The notes: generated by a model from the letters alone, not told the origin. 64,000 nucleotides of DNA from Meandrina meandrites (GCA_963693305.1 OY855914.1:26022472-26086471); one strand, 5' to 3'. Positions 47,301 through 57,568 are shown, counted from the stretch's first letter. Made by a program: numbers and translations.

Positions 47301-48920
47301 CCCTCAGTCATGATATTCATTATGATCATTTATTAGAATCATATCTTCTGTTTTAATCATCAGATAGACCAAAATTAGACATTAAACTAACCTCATTAAA
47401 TTATTCGTCCTTACGCGTAGTCGAGCGTAGTGCTGCCTTGTCGGGGAGCGGGAGTTTACCGGTACAATAGAACATAGGTTTTCGACTTTTTTGTCCAATC
47501 AGAGTGCGCGTAGTATCTGAGGTTAGTTCATAAATACCAATAGAAAAATAAGTTGGCACAGCGAAGAGTTGTTCGAACTTAATTTCTTTTCATAATGTAA
47601 AATAATATAGTTATATATTTTATTTCAGAATAAAGTTTTACGTGAAATATATATAGTACTGTATAAACGTTTTTGTAAAATTTGCAAATATATTAATTCC
47701 CCTCTAACGAAATGCCGCACTACAAGAAAGAGTCTTTGTTTTCGTTGATCGGATTTCAAAGAGAGGACCAAAAGCGACAAGAAAGAAAGTTAAAGTTTCC
47801 ATTAAAAAAAATATATATATATATATATTTGTCGTCTCGAGGAACAGAGCACTGTGCGACAGTAACTAACTGTAGTAGTGCTTTCACCGTCGACTGGGTG
47901 ATGAGTATGCAGATTTTAAGTTTAATTACAGTGGAATCTTCGACAGGTGTGAATTTCAAATTTCATTGTTTCTTCTTGCAAGATAATGATGGCAAAATCT
48001 ATCAAATGCTTTTATTTTAGTTCCTTCACAGTTCTTGCAAATGAACGTAAAACGGCACGTTTGTTAGGGCTTGCCGTTATCATAATAGTCATAATAAAGA
48101 CTACTGTTGTTAAAATAGTCGTTTGTATTATAATTTTCATTAAATTTCTCGCTTTGTTTGGATCCTATAATATATTCTGTTTTCGTTTCATTCCTATAAA
48201 GAACTTTGTTTTGCATTACAAAGCGGACGCCTGTATCTTTCGGATAACTCTTTCTGTGCCCAAAGTCGCGGGTACGCACTAACTCGAATGCACGAAGGTG
48301 CTGCTGTATGTTAAATATAATTTGCATTTAGTGAAGTGAAGGATTGAAAACAAAACAGGCCGCTCTTTCTACAAAACTGTTACGTAATCATCTCACGCGA
48401 AGTTCGATTTCCATAACCACTGAGTCGCAAGACAACGCTGTTCTTTATAAATTTTGTTATCTCATAGTTTGCCATTTCTTTAGCACACAAATGATCTCAA
48501 TATTTTGGTTAGTCTTAACACCTCAACCATGTAGAAAAATTAAAAATCGTACTTTCCAAATCGAAATGCCATGGCAGTGAACTCACACCCTTAGAGTAAA
48601 CTCCACAACAAAGTGGCCGCCGTGTTACGCTCTGTGGAACTTTCAAGTTAGAGGGTTTTTTTCCCCTGTCTTTTAATTTGGTCGCAGCGCTTCGTTGTCT
48701 CGAGTAATGAGCCTAGCTTTATATATGATCGGTGAAACTGTTTCGAAATAGGCTGGTTAATTATACCAACATCACCAGGCTGAACGCTTTCATACCGCAA
48801 CCTGATCATCACAAATACTGACGTACTTAGCAAAATCAAACTCCGTTGAGCTCACTTACCAGACGGCATCATACACAGAGTCACCAAGGTACACACAAGA
48901 AGGAAATTTGAGGTTTCCAT
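44093..48920 (-). CDS. LU/Ly6-type secreted protein A2, probably GPI-anchored
   Basis: Three exons on the minus strand: 48920-48860 (signal peptide starting METSNFLLV), 45241-45032 and 44331-44093. They give 169 residues with phase-1 junctions. Exon 2 codes FALTCGVCTNATG, TCPQHWDRC and NCTSTFGCDPSS. Exon 3 codes STCSTTCCEGDMCN and a hydrophobic tail nearly identical to A1. A short internal repeat (STMSTMNSTMSTMKA) lengthens the linker relative to A1. It is clearly a recent paralogue of A1, on the same strand and with the same ACTGC array in intron 2. Its ligand and role are unknown. Confidence 0.85.
44604..45005. repeat. ACTGC satellite, A2 intron 2
   Basis: ACTGC/ATTGC units with 'tatgcatac' spacers, the same family and position as in A1 but less regular and without the CCCTA array. 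Confidence 0.9.
45032..45241 (-). CDS. A2 exon 2: LU N-terminal half
   Basis: A 210-bp exon, donor g|gtaagt. Cys spacing is the same as in A1 exon 2. Confidence 0.9.
45765..46045. repeat. MITE with TIRs of about 60 bp
   Basis: 'gaactacgcatggtttga' and its inverted copy, plus 'agaaataaaatg' at the outer ends, bracket about 140 bp. Confidence 0.7.
46160..46256. repeat. hAT-like MITE with 8-bp duplication
   Basis: The ends TAGGCTCGATT and AATCGAGCCTA are flanked by ACAACTGC (46152-46159) and ACAACTCC (46257-46264), 7 of 8 matching. A sister copy lies at 49214-49304. Confidence 0.75.
46304..46493. repeat. Foldback MITE
   Basis: A long palindrome: 'agcaatagaccacac' and 'ggtttaccggcgcaata' pair with inverted copies. 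The centre is 'cgagccgtcaggcg'. Confidence 0.85.
47358..47535. repeat. Solo end of the TIR element seen at 30594-32252
   Basis: It matches the right TIR there: 'agaccaaaat', 'cattaaactaac', 'gtagtgctgcc', 'ggtacaatagaacatagg', 'agagtgcgcgtagtatct'. No second end was found nearby. Confidence 0.7.
48860..48920 (-). CDS. A2 exon 1: signal peptide
   Basis: ATG at 48920, 20 codons with a Leu/Val core, donor g|gtaagt in phase 1; close match to A1 exon 1. Confidence 0.85.
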
Positions 48921-49205
48921 GATTCGCCAACACGAGAAACGGAGCGTTTTGAACAATGATTTTGTTGTTAACAGCTGCTAATCTGTTAAAGTAAGAACTG
49001 GGCGTAGTTCATCGTATTCATATTATTATATTTATTGGGTGGACTGAAAAAATCTGTATTTGCATAACAGTGGGGGCCCCTTTTTGTGAACTACACATCG
49101 ACGGAAGGGGTATGTACAATCCTATTGGTGGTTTTCACTGTCGCCAACTACATCACATACGGCGGAGAACTAGAATATTCAAAATGCTCTGTTTTAAAAA
49201 CGAAA
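48921..49205. other. Upstream region of A2
   Basis: The first 110 bp matches the A1 upstream region, including 'caacacgagaaa' and 'ttattatattta'. No B-type first exon is visible on the plus strand, unlike at A1. Confidence 0.5.
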
Positions 49206-49213
49206 GGTACAAC

Positions 49214-49304
49214 CTAGGCTCGATTTCCAGCCGCTTTTTTCGGGAAAATGAGCCCGCGCGGGGAGGAAAGACCGAACACGAGAGGACGGCGGAAATCGAG
49301 CCTA
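49214..49304. repeat. hAT-like MITE, second copy, opposite orientation
   Basis: The ends CTAGGCTCGATTTCC and GGAAATCGAGCCTA are flanked by GGTACAAC (49206-49213) and GGTACAAT (49305-49312), 7 of 8 matching. Confidence 0.75.
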
Positions 49305-49483
49305 GGTACAATCAAGCATTTATATATATTTTTAGTTCATCTAGTGACAGCGAAAGTTTAGCAGGCCTATTTATGACGTAACACGAAAACCAAGAACCAT
49401 AACTGCTGTAAGTTTGCAAATCACCCCTCCCCCTTAAAATTGCATAGCACTTTAATTAAGGCGCGCCGGAGTTTAGCGATTGG

Positions 49484-49587
49484 TAGCCTCCTAAGCAGAA
49501 GTTCTTAAAGCTCGTCACGCATTCCAGCCCCACGTTCGTGGGGGAGGAATGCGTGACGAGCCTAAAGAACGTCTGTGTAGGAGGGTA
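49484..49587. repeat. Foldback MITE with perfect 9-bp direct flanks
   Basis: Ends TAGCCTCC and GGAGGGTA with a hairpin (agctcgtcacgcattcc and its inverted copy). AGCGATTGG occurs directly on both sides (49475-49483 and 49588-49596). A hAT-type origin is likely. Confidence 0.85.
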
Positions 49588-49837
49588 AGCGATTGGCGCT
49601 TGTAAAAAATGGTCTTTTAGCGGCATATTTCATGTTATAAGAGAGTAAAGAAGTGCCTTTTTGTTGGCATTTCTCAAATTGGCGCGCAGTGGGTTTGCTG
49701 GGCTCGACTGCCAGCCTTTGTTCGGAGGAACACTGAACGGACTCGAGAGAGCTGCAGAAATCGTGCCTGTGTGTTTGATCGAAGGTGTTTGAAGGTGCAT
49801 TTGGGGTCGCCCACTATAGCTACCTCTCGGAACGAGT

Positions 49838-50530
49838 GACTTCATTGGTTCCTAAAACAATAGATAGCAGGTCATAACAATGCCCCTAGCCCTGAATAAC
49901 AATAGAGGTAGTGTTTACAGCGGGCGAATGAAAATAGAGGTTCCAGAGAGGTAGTGCCTTACTGTGCGAGGAGAAATCTAGAGCGAGTCTTACGTTTCAG
50001 TCACTTGTGGAACCGTTACTCGGGAAAAAACATGGAAAGCTTATAGTGTTCCCATTTTAAGTAGTGAAAAATATGGAAAAGAACCCCGATATAGCGAAAC
50101 TTTGTTATAGCGAACATAGTTGCCATTGTTTACAAAAGGCGAATGAAAATAGAGGTTTACACGGAGCAGCAGCACCTCGTATGATTCCTTACAAAGTGTT
50201 ATCAGATCGTGTTCACAATTGCTCGCTAAATCCACGTTTCTGACGATTGTCTCATATTTTATACACTGGCAATCGGCCTAAACATTTCTTTTTGTGCACA
50301 AAGAAAGTAAATGCTCAATGCAAATCAAGAGAAAAAATAGGGAAACCCAGCGAAACCAGTTTTTACAGTTGAGGGTTCGATAGGCATGTTAAAACACAGG
50401 GTGCAAACAAATTAGTTTTAAAATATGCGAATGCTTCATAAAAAATTATGTGACATTTTTTGTCATGGATTTATTACTTACGCAACATCACACACACACA
50501 CAAAAAACATTTTTGGGTAAGCTGAGTAAG
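49838..50530 (+). pseudogene. Remnant of a second B-type LU gene (B2)
   Basis: The stretch 50330-50500 follows B1 intron 2 (42380-42530) in order, for example 'aaccagtttttacag', 'gtgcaaacaaattagtttt' and 'cttacgcaacatcaca', up to where B1 has its exon-3 acceptor. No exon-3 coding follows. 49838-49960 matches 42195-42290 in part. So a B copy was duplicated with A2 and then lost its exons. Confidence 0.7.
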
Positions 50531-51603
50531 CACTTTCGCAATGATTCTCAACAGAATTTTGTGGTTACAATTTTCTGCTGCATTGTTGTCTGTACTAGGT
50601 GCGAAAGTCTATGTTGCGCACTCTTAATTTGCTGTTTATAAGGGCCGGGGTACAGGAAAATTCCTGTATCATAAAGAATCATTGTTTTCCAAGCTGGGGT
50701 ACGACCCGTCTTCCGAGGATTCAGACCGACAACAATGGTAAATAATTAAAACCTTCACATTTGCTTCTTTCTGTTGCTAACAACCAAACAGTCTGTCATA
50801 TATTGCTATAAATATTGAATATTTTAATGTCGACCTGCTTATGGCGGGGAATCCCCGAACCAGTTGTTAAATGGAAAATCAGCCACGAAACGCTGTGGAC
50901 CGATTTAGAAGCGACCAAAATGTTTACGGTTGCTATCTGCGGTTTTTTTTTACGACTTTAAAGGTCAATATTAGCAGAATTAAACTAAAACATGGCGATG
51001 CTAATAAACACAGCGCTGTGGACACACTCACACAGTGAAGCAATGTCACAATATCATAATATTTGTCGTATTGCAATATATTTTATATTTCGTTTAAGGA
51101 AGCTGACCAAAAAAGGGAGATTAATATATATTATAAAGTCTAATTTATTGAAACGTTTCCTGTAAGAACAAGAGTACTTGTGGTACATACTTTTCGACTG
51201 CCTGCGTGTAGACGTCCCTTGTTTTCTTCGCTTCAAGGAAATAGAAATCATCTGCACGCAGGCTAAATCTTAAACTTTCTAAAAGTCGTTCGCTTTCCGT
51301 CTCCGGTTTGGCAGTAGTTCTCGCGCTTCGCGCTCTGTTAGCTCGACTTGTAAGCAAGTCTAGCTAAATCTTCGACAAGGCTGTTTGCAGCATAGATAAC
51401 GCTATGTTAGTTTACACAAGACTGCCTGGCACAAGATATTCATTTTATGAAAATTAGAAACTGCTCCCATGAATCACTCGAACGGATTATACACATACAC
51501 AGGTTATAAAACTGAATTTCCTAATTTTTTTTTGTTACGCACAGTTATCGCTGCTGTGTGACAAGTGAACGTTCTGATCAATAATTCAACTAGCTTTTGA
51601 TCT
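50531..51603. other. Intergenic, little recognised
   Basis: Mostly AT-rich. A minus-strand open frame (51357-51145, 70 codons) ends in a helix-like stretch (YTQAVEKYVPQVLLF) and looks protein-like, but I cannot assign it. It may be a fragment of a repeat-encoded protein. Confidence 0.4.
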
Positions 51604-51608
51604 ATGAC

Positions 51609-51808
51609 TGTAATGAGTTTATTCCGTTCCAAACTAACAACTACAGGCTGAGGTGAATCTAAACCAGACAAGAGTTCAAAAATCCTAAACACGATTACAA
51701 AATGTCCGACAAACGCAACGAAAAACTAAACCACGAGAGATTTTTACACAAGATCACGTGACTCAAAATGTCAATGTCAATAGAGGGGGATCCCTTGAAT
51801 TCCGCACA
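51609..51808 (-). repeat. 3' LTR of the BEL/Pao element
   Basis: Identical to the other LTR except for one A/G difference near 51688. Reads TGTGCGGAATTC...CATTACA on the minus strand. Confidence 0.95.
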
Positions 51809-51821
51809 CCCCCACCCCCAA
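51809..51821 (-). promoter_or_regulatory. Polypurine tract
   Basis: On the minus strand a run TTGGGGGTGGGGG touches the 3' LTR, the expected plus-strand DNA primer position. Confidence 0.8.
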
Positions 51822-51955
51822 TGGACCGAAAGCATTGGTTAATGTCCTCGACTCACTGTTCAGTAAGAATAAGGTCTACAATAAAGGTATCTCAAATCTA
51901 CCACAACTGAGTCATTGTTTGTTCTCTATGCAACTTTGTCTTTAATCCAATCAGC

Positions 51956-54900
51956 TCAACCAATGGGACTGTAAGCATTGGTCCATAGTCTCCTCCTTTC
52001 TTCTCCTGCTTGAGCGGCCCGTCTCCGCGGTCGCGAGGGCATCTCGTCCGGTTGTGCTTGGACAGACTCCAGGTTTCTTTCATTCCGTACACTTGTGTGC
52101 TCCTCAGGCTGGCTCTCCGATTCCTCCACAACATCATCTAGAATTTCCAGGGGAAATAGTCGTTGAAGGGGACGACGCAGAAAGGAAATCTTTCCTTTAT
52201 CAGCGATGCGCACCACTGCCCCTCTCGTCTTCTTGTCGACTCCCTTAATGAGCTCATGCACGACTCCCATCCTCCATTTCGCACGCGGAAGAGATTCATC
52301 ATGTATACTGACAACGTCACCAATCTGCATAGTCTCGCCTGTGGAATTTAACTTCAACGTGTGAGATTCTCTGAGAGTTGGAATGTACTCGCGTCTCCAA
52401 CGGTTCCAGAAATGATCCATTAATTTCTGTAAATATCTGTCTCTCTTTGTGACTGTTTCTCGGGTACTGGGGTTGTCTATTCCACTTCTGGTCACATCTG
52501 GTAATGACAGCATCCGTCTACCACTGATTAGATGAGATGGTGTCAAAGGCTCCTCCAGGTCATCTGGATACAAGTAGGTCAATGGCCTGGAGTTCAGAAT
52601 ACATTCAACTTCAATTAAGACTGTCAAGAGTTCCTCATATGTCAGGCGAGCCTTTCCAAGAGTTTTCTTTAGACAGCGTTTGGTACTCTTGATCATCCGT
52701 TCAAAAAATCCCCCCCACCATGGGGCCTTCTCAAGATTAAACTTCCACTGAATTTTCCTCTCCAAAAGAAACGAAGTGACATCAGGGTCACTGAAGATCC
52801 TGGTTAATTGAGTGGCGGCTGCCTTGAATGTCTTCGCATTATCAGATATGATAAGTTCTGGAATTCCTCTGCGGGCCACAAATCTTCGAAGACATCGAAT
52901 GAATGCCTGGGTTGTGAGACTTGGAGTGAGCTCAATGTGTATCGCCCTTGTACTTCCACAGGTGAACAAGCAAATGTAAACTTTAGTGACTTGAATTTCC
53001 TTTCCAAAGACCGATTTCACAAACAGCGGTCCAGCAAAGTCCACTCCTGTGCTCGCAAAGGGGCTTCCTTCTTTGAATCTGAATTCAGGCATATCTGAGG
53101 AGGGCTCGACCTTGTATGATCTTCCTTCATGTCTTCTGCACACCACACAATTGTAAATCTGTTTTCGGACGACTTGCCTTCCCTTGGTCAGCCAGAAACG
53201 AGATCTTATTTCCGTCAGTGTTTCTCTTACTCCATTATGCATCACCCTGTGGTGACAGTCTCTTATTATGAGCCTTGTAATATGGTGATCACATGGCAAC
53301 CATGCTGGGAATTTGGCTGATTCCGGTAGAGACGAGTTACAGAGTCTTCCTTTGCACCTGAAGATTCCATTCTTGTCCGTAATTACACCCAGCTGAGCAC
53401 ACTGCTGTTTGAAATTTCGGTTCAGTGGTAAAGACTTCTGAGACTCCTTTATCCACATTGATTCACAGAACAACACTTCTTCACTGGTCAGACTTCCAGA
53501 ACTCAAAGGACTAACAGGCCTTGAGGATCGCGCCTTGATCTTGTTCACAAAGCGTATGACATACGCAGTTACTCTACACAGTTTGCTAAAATCACTGAAG
53601 TCTTCACAGTTCATGACATGTGCTATGCCCACTTCTGGTGTGTTTTTCACGAGGAGAACACTTGATTCTTCTAGGTCTTGCACTGCTTGCACCTTCATTT
53701 CCTTCAAGCACTCTGGTGGTGGTTGAGTCATTTGTAAATCATCTTCCCTTTGCTCTGCTTCTTCTTGATGAGAGATCCATGTTGGTCCAGTCCACCAAAG
53801 AGTGTTGTTTACCAGCGATAAGGGATTTACTCCTCTTGATGCTAAATCTGCTGGATTCTCCACGCCTGGAACATGAGCCCATACATCTGTTGGCAAGAGC
53901 TGTCTGATTTCTGCAACTCTGTGGTTAACAAACTGCTTCCATTCTTTATTCTTCCCTTTGATCCAATACAGGACATTCTTTGAGTCTGTCCAGCAGCGGA
54001 GACGACTGACAACGAGGCACTGTTCTAGTGTTGTCTTGATCCGGGTAGCCAACCTTGCTAGGATCAATGCAGCCAAAAGTTCCAACCTCGGAATGGTCTG
54101 CTGCTTCAAGGGGGCAACACGAGTTTTTGAGGCAATCAACTGCACCTGGGTTCTGTTTGGGGACCTTATTACCAAGTAGATCACTGCTGCATAGGCTGAG
54201 GTTGAGGCGTCGCCAAAGCCCTCCAGCTCAAATGCAAGTTCCTCAGTACCATGTTCTGAAGTAACACATCTGGGAATCTGAATAACATTCACCTGTTCCA
54301 GTTCTGATATCAACCTCATCCATCGGGCTTTCAGTTCTGAGTCAAGTTCCGCATCCCAATGATAGTTTGCCTTGCAGAGGTCTTGTAGAAGAATCTTCAT
54401 TTGTACAATGATTGGCGAGATCAAACCCATCGGGTCGAAAAAACTTGCTATCACTCTGAGTACATTGCGTTTCGTGGGGATAAGACCTCGTGCAGTTTCC
54501 ACATGTGTTTGAAACTTGAACAAAAACTCATCATTGAAATAGTTCCAATTAGTTCCTAGAACCTTCTGTTCAGTGTTGACATCCCTCTCTTCAAGACCAC
54601 CAACCATGACTCTATTGAATGTCTCATCATCTTCAATGAGCTGATTTCCCTTCTCCGTCCGGATACTGACTTCCTTCCGAGATTCCATTTCCTTGATCTT
54701 CTCCATGAGGGGCCTTGAGTTAGTCAGCCATTTTCGCAAGTTAAATCCTCCGTGAGACATTCTCTCTCTTGACTTGAGGTAAAGTTGGTATGCCTGGTCC
54801 ACATCTGCAAGGCTTAAACTCAGATCATCTACATACAATGAGCGAAGCATCTGACTGACGAATTCAGGATCTTTCTTTTCATAACTGATGATGTGGTTGC

Positions 54901-54994
54901 GCAGAGTTGCATTCAACAGAAAGGGGCTTGAGGTGACTCCAAACACGACTCGTGCAAATCTGTACTCCACAATGTTAGGCTCTGCTGAATTCAC
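51956..54994 (-). CDS. BEL/Pao pol, downstream part: RT end, RNase H, integrase
   Basis: About 1,010 codons. The YVDD catalytic motif of RT (about 54830) is near the start. RNase H follows (FGDAS near 54210, WTDSKN near 53990), then an H2C2 zinc-binding region with CVVC (about 53150-53310). The integrase core has GVDFAGP (53030), ISDNAKTF (52830) and WWGGFFERM (52710), and the C-terminal chromatin-side domain (GDVVSIHDE near 52320) is present. The frame starts mid-RT and lies one base off the gag-side frame, so this is not an independent gene. The stop at 51956 is 150 bp before the LTR. Confidence 0.9.
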   Translation of the reverse strand: MNSAEPNIVEYRFARVVFGVTSSPFLLNATLRNHIISYEKKDPEFVSQMLRSLYVDDLSLSLADVDQAYQLYLKSRERMSHGGFNLRKWLTNSRPLMEKIKEMESRKEVSIRTEKGNQLIEDDETFNRVMVGGLEERDVNTEQKVLGTNWNYFNDEFLFKFQTHVETARGLIPTKRNVLRVIASFFDPMGLISPIIVQMKILLQDLCKANYHWDAELDSELKARWMRLISELEQVNVIQIPRCVTSEHGTEELAFELEGFGDASTSAYAAVIYLVIRSPNRTQVQLIASKTRVAPLKQQTIPRLELLAALILARLATRIKTTLEQCLVVSRLRCWTDSKNVLYWIKGKNKEWKQFVNHRVAEIRQLLPTDVWAHVPGVENPADLASRGVNPLSLVNNTLWWTGPTWISHQEEAEQREDDLQMTQPPPECLKEMKVQAVQDLEESSVLLVKNTPEVGIAHVMNCEDFSDFSKLCRVTAYVIRFVNKIKARSSRPVSPLSSGSLTSEEVLFCESMWIKESQKSLPLNRNFKQQCAQLGVITDKNGIFRCKGRLCNSSLPESAKFPAWLPCDHHITRLIIRDCHHRVMHNGVRETLTEIRSRFWLTKGRQVVRKQIYNCVVCRRHEGRSYKVEPSSDMPEFRFKEGSPFASTGVDFAGPLFVKSVFGKEIQVTKVYICLFTCGSTRAIHIELTPSLTTQAFIRCLRRFVARRGIPELIISDNAKTFKAAATQLTRIFSDPDVTSFLLERKIQWKFNLEKAPWWGGFFERMIKSTKRCLKKTLGKARLTYEELLTVLIEVECILNSRPLTYLYPDDLEEPLTPSHLISGRRMLSLPDVTRSGIDNPSTRETVTKRDRYLQKLMDHFWNRWRREYIPTLRESHTLKLNSTGETMQIGDVVSIHDESLPRAKWRMGVVHELIKGVDKKTRGAVVRIADKGKISFLRRPLQRLFPLEILDDVVEESESQPEEHTSVRNERNLESVQAQPDEMPSRPRRRAAQAGEERRRLWTNAYSPIG

Positions 54995-54998
54995 AGGA
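54985..54998 (-). other. Frameshift in BEL/Pao reverse transcriptase
   Basis: The upstream frame stops at 54993-54991, just after the RFL of RT. The next conserved RT residues (VVFGVTSSPF) are in another frame beginning at 54994. The break is between two adjacent conserved RT blocks, so it is a lesion or base-call error, not the gag-pol shift used by some retroelements. Confidence 0.85.
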
Positions 54999-57537
54999 AA
55001 CGCAGGACGTCTCTGTCCTCCTCCTTGACAGCTATCATAAGGAAGGCCTTCTCTATGTCAGCAACAAGTGCAATTGGCTGGATTCTGAATCTTATGAGAA
55101 TGTCAAGAATGTCAGGAGTTAATGATGGTCCTGTATGAAGGCAATCATTTAATGCTGGTCCATCTTCTCTTGCTGATGCATTGTACACAATGCGAAGTTT
55201 GGTCGTCACCTTGTCCTCTCTTACGACACAGTGATGAGGGAGGTAATGTATCTGATGACAAGACTGGGTATTCTCCGACGGAGTGACTCTTTCAATGATT
55301 CCTCGGTTAAGCTGATCCTTAATCACACGATCATACTCTTCGAGTTGTTCCGGTTTGAGTTTGAGTCGCTTCAACAAGGACAGTAATCTTCTCTGACTCA
55401 GACCGCGATTGTCAGGCAGAGGGTCATGAGCCTCTTTCCAAGGGAGGCCTACTTCATATCTCTGATTCTTGAAAGTGATTGTCTCATTGAATGTTTCTAG
55501 AACAGAGTTTTCTTCCTGTCTGATTCCGATTGATTCCAATTCCCAGAAGGTGCGGAGTTTCTCATTAAGCTCCATATCCTGCACATCAGTCTCATCTCTG
55601 TGAGTGTCAATCCGGAGTACATGCGTTGCTGCCAAATTAACCGAGTGGGTGTCTGATCGAGGGGCATTCTCCACGGGACCAGAAAATGTCCAACCAAACT
55701 TTGTGTTCATGGCAACAGGCCCACTCGCACCCCTTTTCACCTCTCCATTTGCAATGTTCCAATACTGATCCGCTCCAATGAGAATGTCTACTGGTCGGTT
55801 CTCTTCCGAAATGCATTCTGACAAAGTGATGTCCTTCAAGTGGGTGTGGTTTTCCCTTGCGAATTGAACTGCTTGATAATTCAGTGGTGAACAAATCATT
55901 GGTACGACATGTGCTGCGATGCTTACAGTGGTGTCATTGTTAACATTCTGCAGGCACAAGTTCACAACATCAACAGTTTTCAGGTTGTTGTAGTCCGATC
56001 CAAATGTCTTGATGCATAATTTCTCTCTTGTTACTGGTTCCAGGCCCAGAGTATCCTTAAGTTGGCGAGTGATGTAAGTCTTCTGACTTCCACTGTCCAG
56101 GATGAGTCTTACTGGACGTTTTACTTGGGACTGTGCTGGGTTGAGATTTGAAGCTAAGGCGATGCAAGTTTGCAACAAAATTGATGGCTTGCTGTCAACA
56201 TACATGCTGATGGCTGCACTTGGTCGTTCACTTCCTTGTGTCGGCGGCTGAGTTTCACTCGCAACAGAGTTGTCCGATACTGGTGTGCGACCGGCCATAC
56301 ACACGCTTGGGTGGTGTCGCTGACCACAATGTAAGCAGCCTCGTTTGGAATCACAATCCTTGGCTATGTGTGAACGTTTAAGACAGATGAAACACCGTCC
56401 CTGTGTCTTGAGTATTTCCTTTCTTTCACTGACGTTTGCAACAACAACACAGTCTATTGATCTATGGCCCTTCTTACAGAATGTACACGTAATTCTCTGA
56501 CCTTCAGCGGTCAACAAAGTATCTGCAGTGATTGGAGGGAGCTTGGGCGGGTGCTTTCTCTCTGGAGTTGCAGCTGGGGTTGTTGCCATCGAATTGCACC
56601 TTTCTCTGGCTTCAACTTCAGTTTTGAATACCTTCAACAATTCATCAAGGCTCCAATCCCCAGTGTCAAAATTTCTACTAATTATTAATTTTAGTTCTTG
56701 GGGGACTTTACTTAGTAGAACTGGGACGAGTAGGCTACCGTATTGCTGAGCATTTACCCCCAAAGCTTGCAAGCCTCTGATGTGGATTTCGGTTTTGTCA
56801 TACAATTGTCTGATCCCCTTAACATCACTGACCGAGCTAACCACTGGCAACTTGAGTAAATTATCCATATGAGAGCTAATGATTAACTGTTTGTTTCCAT
56901 ACCTTTGCTCCAAGATTTCTCTTGCCGACTGATAATTTTCCGATGTTGATGATAGCCCTTTAATTGCCGATGCGGCTGGACCTTCCACAAGAGACCTCAA
57001 ATAGTTCATTTTGTCGATGTCGCCGAGTTTCGGGTTTGAGTGAATGGCGCTGTCAAAACAATCAATGAACGCCTGCCACTCCGTCGGTCGACCATTGAAC
57101 TTTTTCATTTGTAATTTCGGTAGTTTGGCGTGAACTTCAGCGTTCGAAGCTGCTGTTGCTCCATTTGAGAGTATTCCAGAGTGGGGACTTCCAGTTAAAG
57201 CGCTTGAGGTTGAAATCGGCGGGGAATTGATCTGCAAAGATTTAAGTGTCGAGTCGATGCGAACCATCGCCCACGTGATTTCATCTGTGATTTCGCTCGC
57301 TTCGGTGACTTCGTTTACAATAGCATCATCGCCGTCTTCATCATCTATGAGTTCCAAAATCTTGTTATCGAGGTTTTTCAAGGTGTCGAGCTTTTCCCTG
57401 AGTAAAATCTTCTGTTGAGAAAGTTGATCCTGTAACGACGGCTCGAAACTGGAGATTGAATCTTCGACTTGCGTGAGGAGTTTCTGTGCTCGATGACCTC
57501 CGCGGATTTTCCTTTGTTTCTTGAGTCCTTCAGCCAT
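54991..57537 (-). CDS. BEL/Pao gag, protease and RT N-terminus
   Basis: The ATG at 57537 (MAEGLKKQRK) is the first after the primer site and fits better than the upstream non-ATG extension. The DUF1759-type gag core (FNGRPTEWQAFIDCF near 57080) is followed by three Cys-His knuckles (56300-56500; CTFCKKGHRSIDC, CFICLKRSHIAKDC, CLHCGQRHHPSVC). The aspartic protease has DSGSQKTYI (56090), and the RT N-terminal blocks follow (KLRIVYNAS near 55190, ALVADIEKAFL near 55060). The frame ends at 54991 in the middle of RT. Confidence 0.9.
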   Translation of the reverse strand: MAEGLKKQRKIRGGHRAQKLLTQVEDSISSFEPSLQDQLSQQKILLREKLDTLKNLDNKILELIDDEDGDDAIVNEVTEASEITDEITWAMVRIDSTLKSLQINSPPISTSSALTGSPHSGILSNGATAASNAEVHAKLPKLQMKKFNGRPTEWQAFIDCFDSAIHSNPKLGDIDKMNYLRSLVEGPAASAIKGLSSTSENYQSAREILEQRYGNKQLIISSHMDNLLKLPVVSSVSDVKGIRQLYDKTEIHIRGLQALGVNAQQYGSLLVPVLLSKVPQELKLIISRNFDTGDWSLDELLKVFKTEVEARERCNSMATTPAATPERKHPPKLPPITADTLLTAEGQRITCTFCKKGHRSIDCVVVANVSERKEILKTQGRCFICLKRSHIAKDCDSKRGCLHCGQRHHPSVCMAGRTPVSDNSVASETQPPTQGSERPSAAISMYVDSKPSILLQTCIALASNLNPAQSQVKRPVRLILDSGSQKTYITRQLKDTLGLEPVTREKLCIKTFGSDYNNLKTVDVVNLCLQNVNNDTTVSIAAHVVPMICSPLNYQAVQFARENHTHLKDITLSECISEENRPVDILIGADQYWNIANGEVKRGASGPVAMNTKFGWTFSGPVENAPRSDTHSVNLAATHVLRIDTHRDETDVQDMELNEKLRTFWELESIGIRQEENSVLETFNETITFKNQRYEVGLPWKEAHDPLPDNRGLSQRRLLSLLKRLKLKPEQLEEYDRVIKDQLNRGIIERVTPSENTQSCHQIHYLPHHCVVREDKVTTKLRIVYNASAREDGPALNDCLHTGPSLTPDILDILIRFRIQPIALVADIEKAFLMIAVKEEDRDVLRFL

Positions 57538-57550
57538 TGTTGTTCCAGAA

Positions 57551-57568
57551 TCCGACTCCGAAGGACCA
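57551..57568 (-). promoter_or_regulatory. Primer binding site, tRNA-Tyr-like
   Basis: TGGTCCTTCGGAGTCGGA directly follows the 5' LTR on the minus strand. It would pair with a tRNA 3' end reading ...CCGAAGGACCA. From memory tRNA-Tyr has a CCTTCG acceptor stem, which fits. Confidence 0.75.

Larger units (their letters stand above)
45242..48859 (-). other. Intron 1 of A2, MITE-rich
   Basis: It holds the MITEs at 45765-46045, 46160-46256 and 46304-46493 and the partial element at 47358-47535. No host gene recognised in the rest. Confidence 0.7.
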
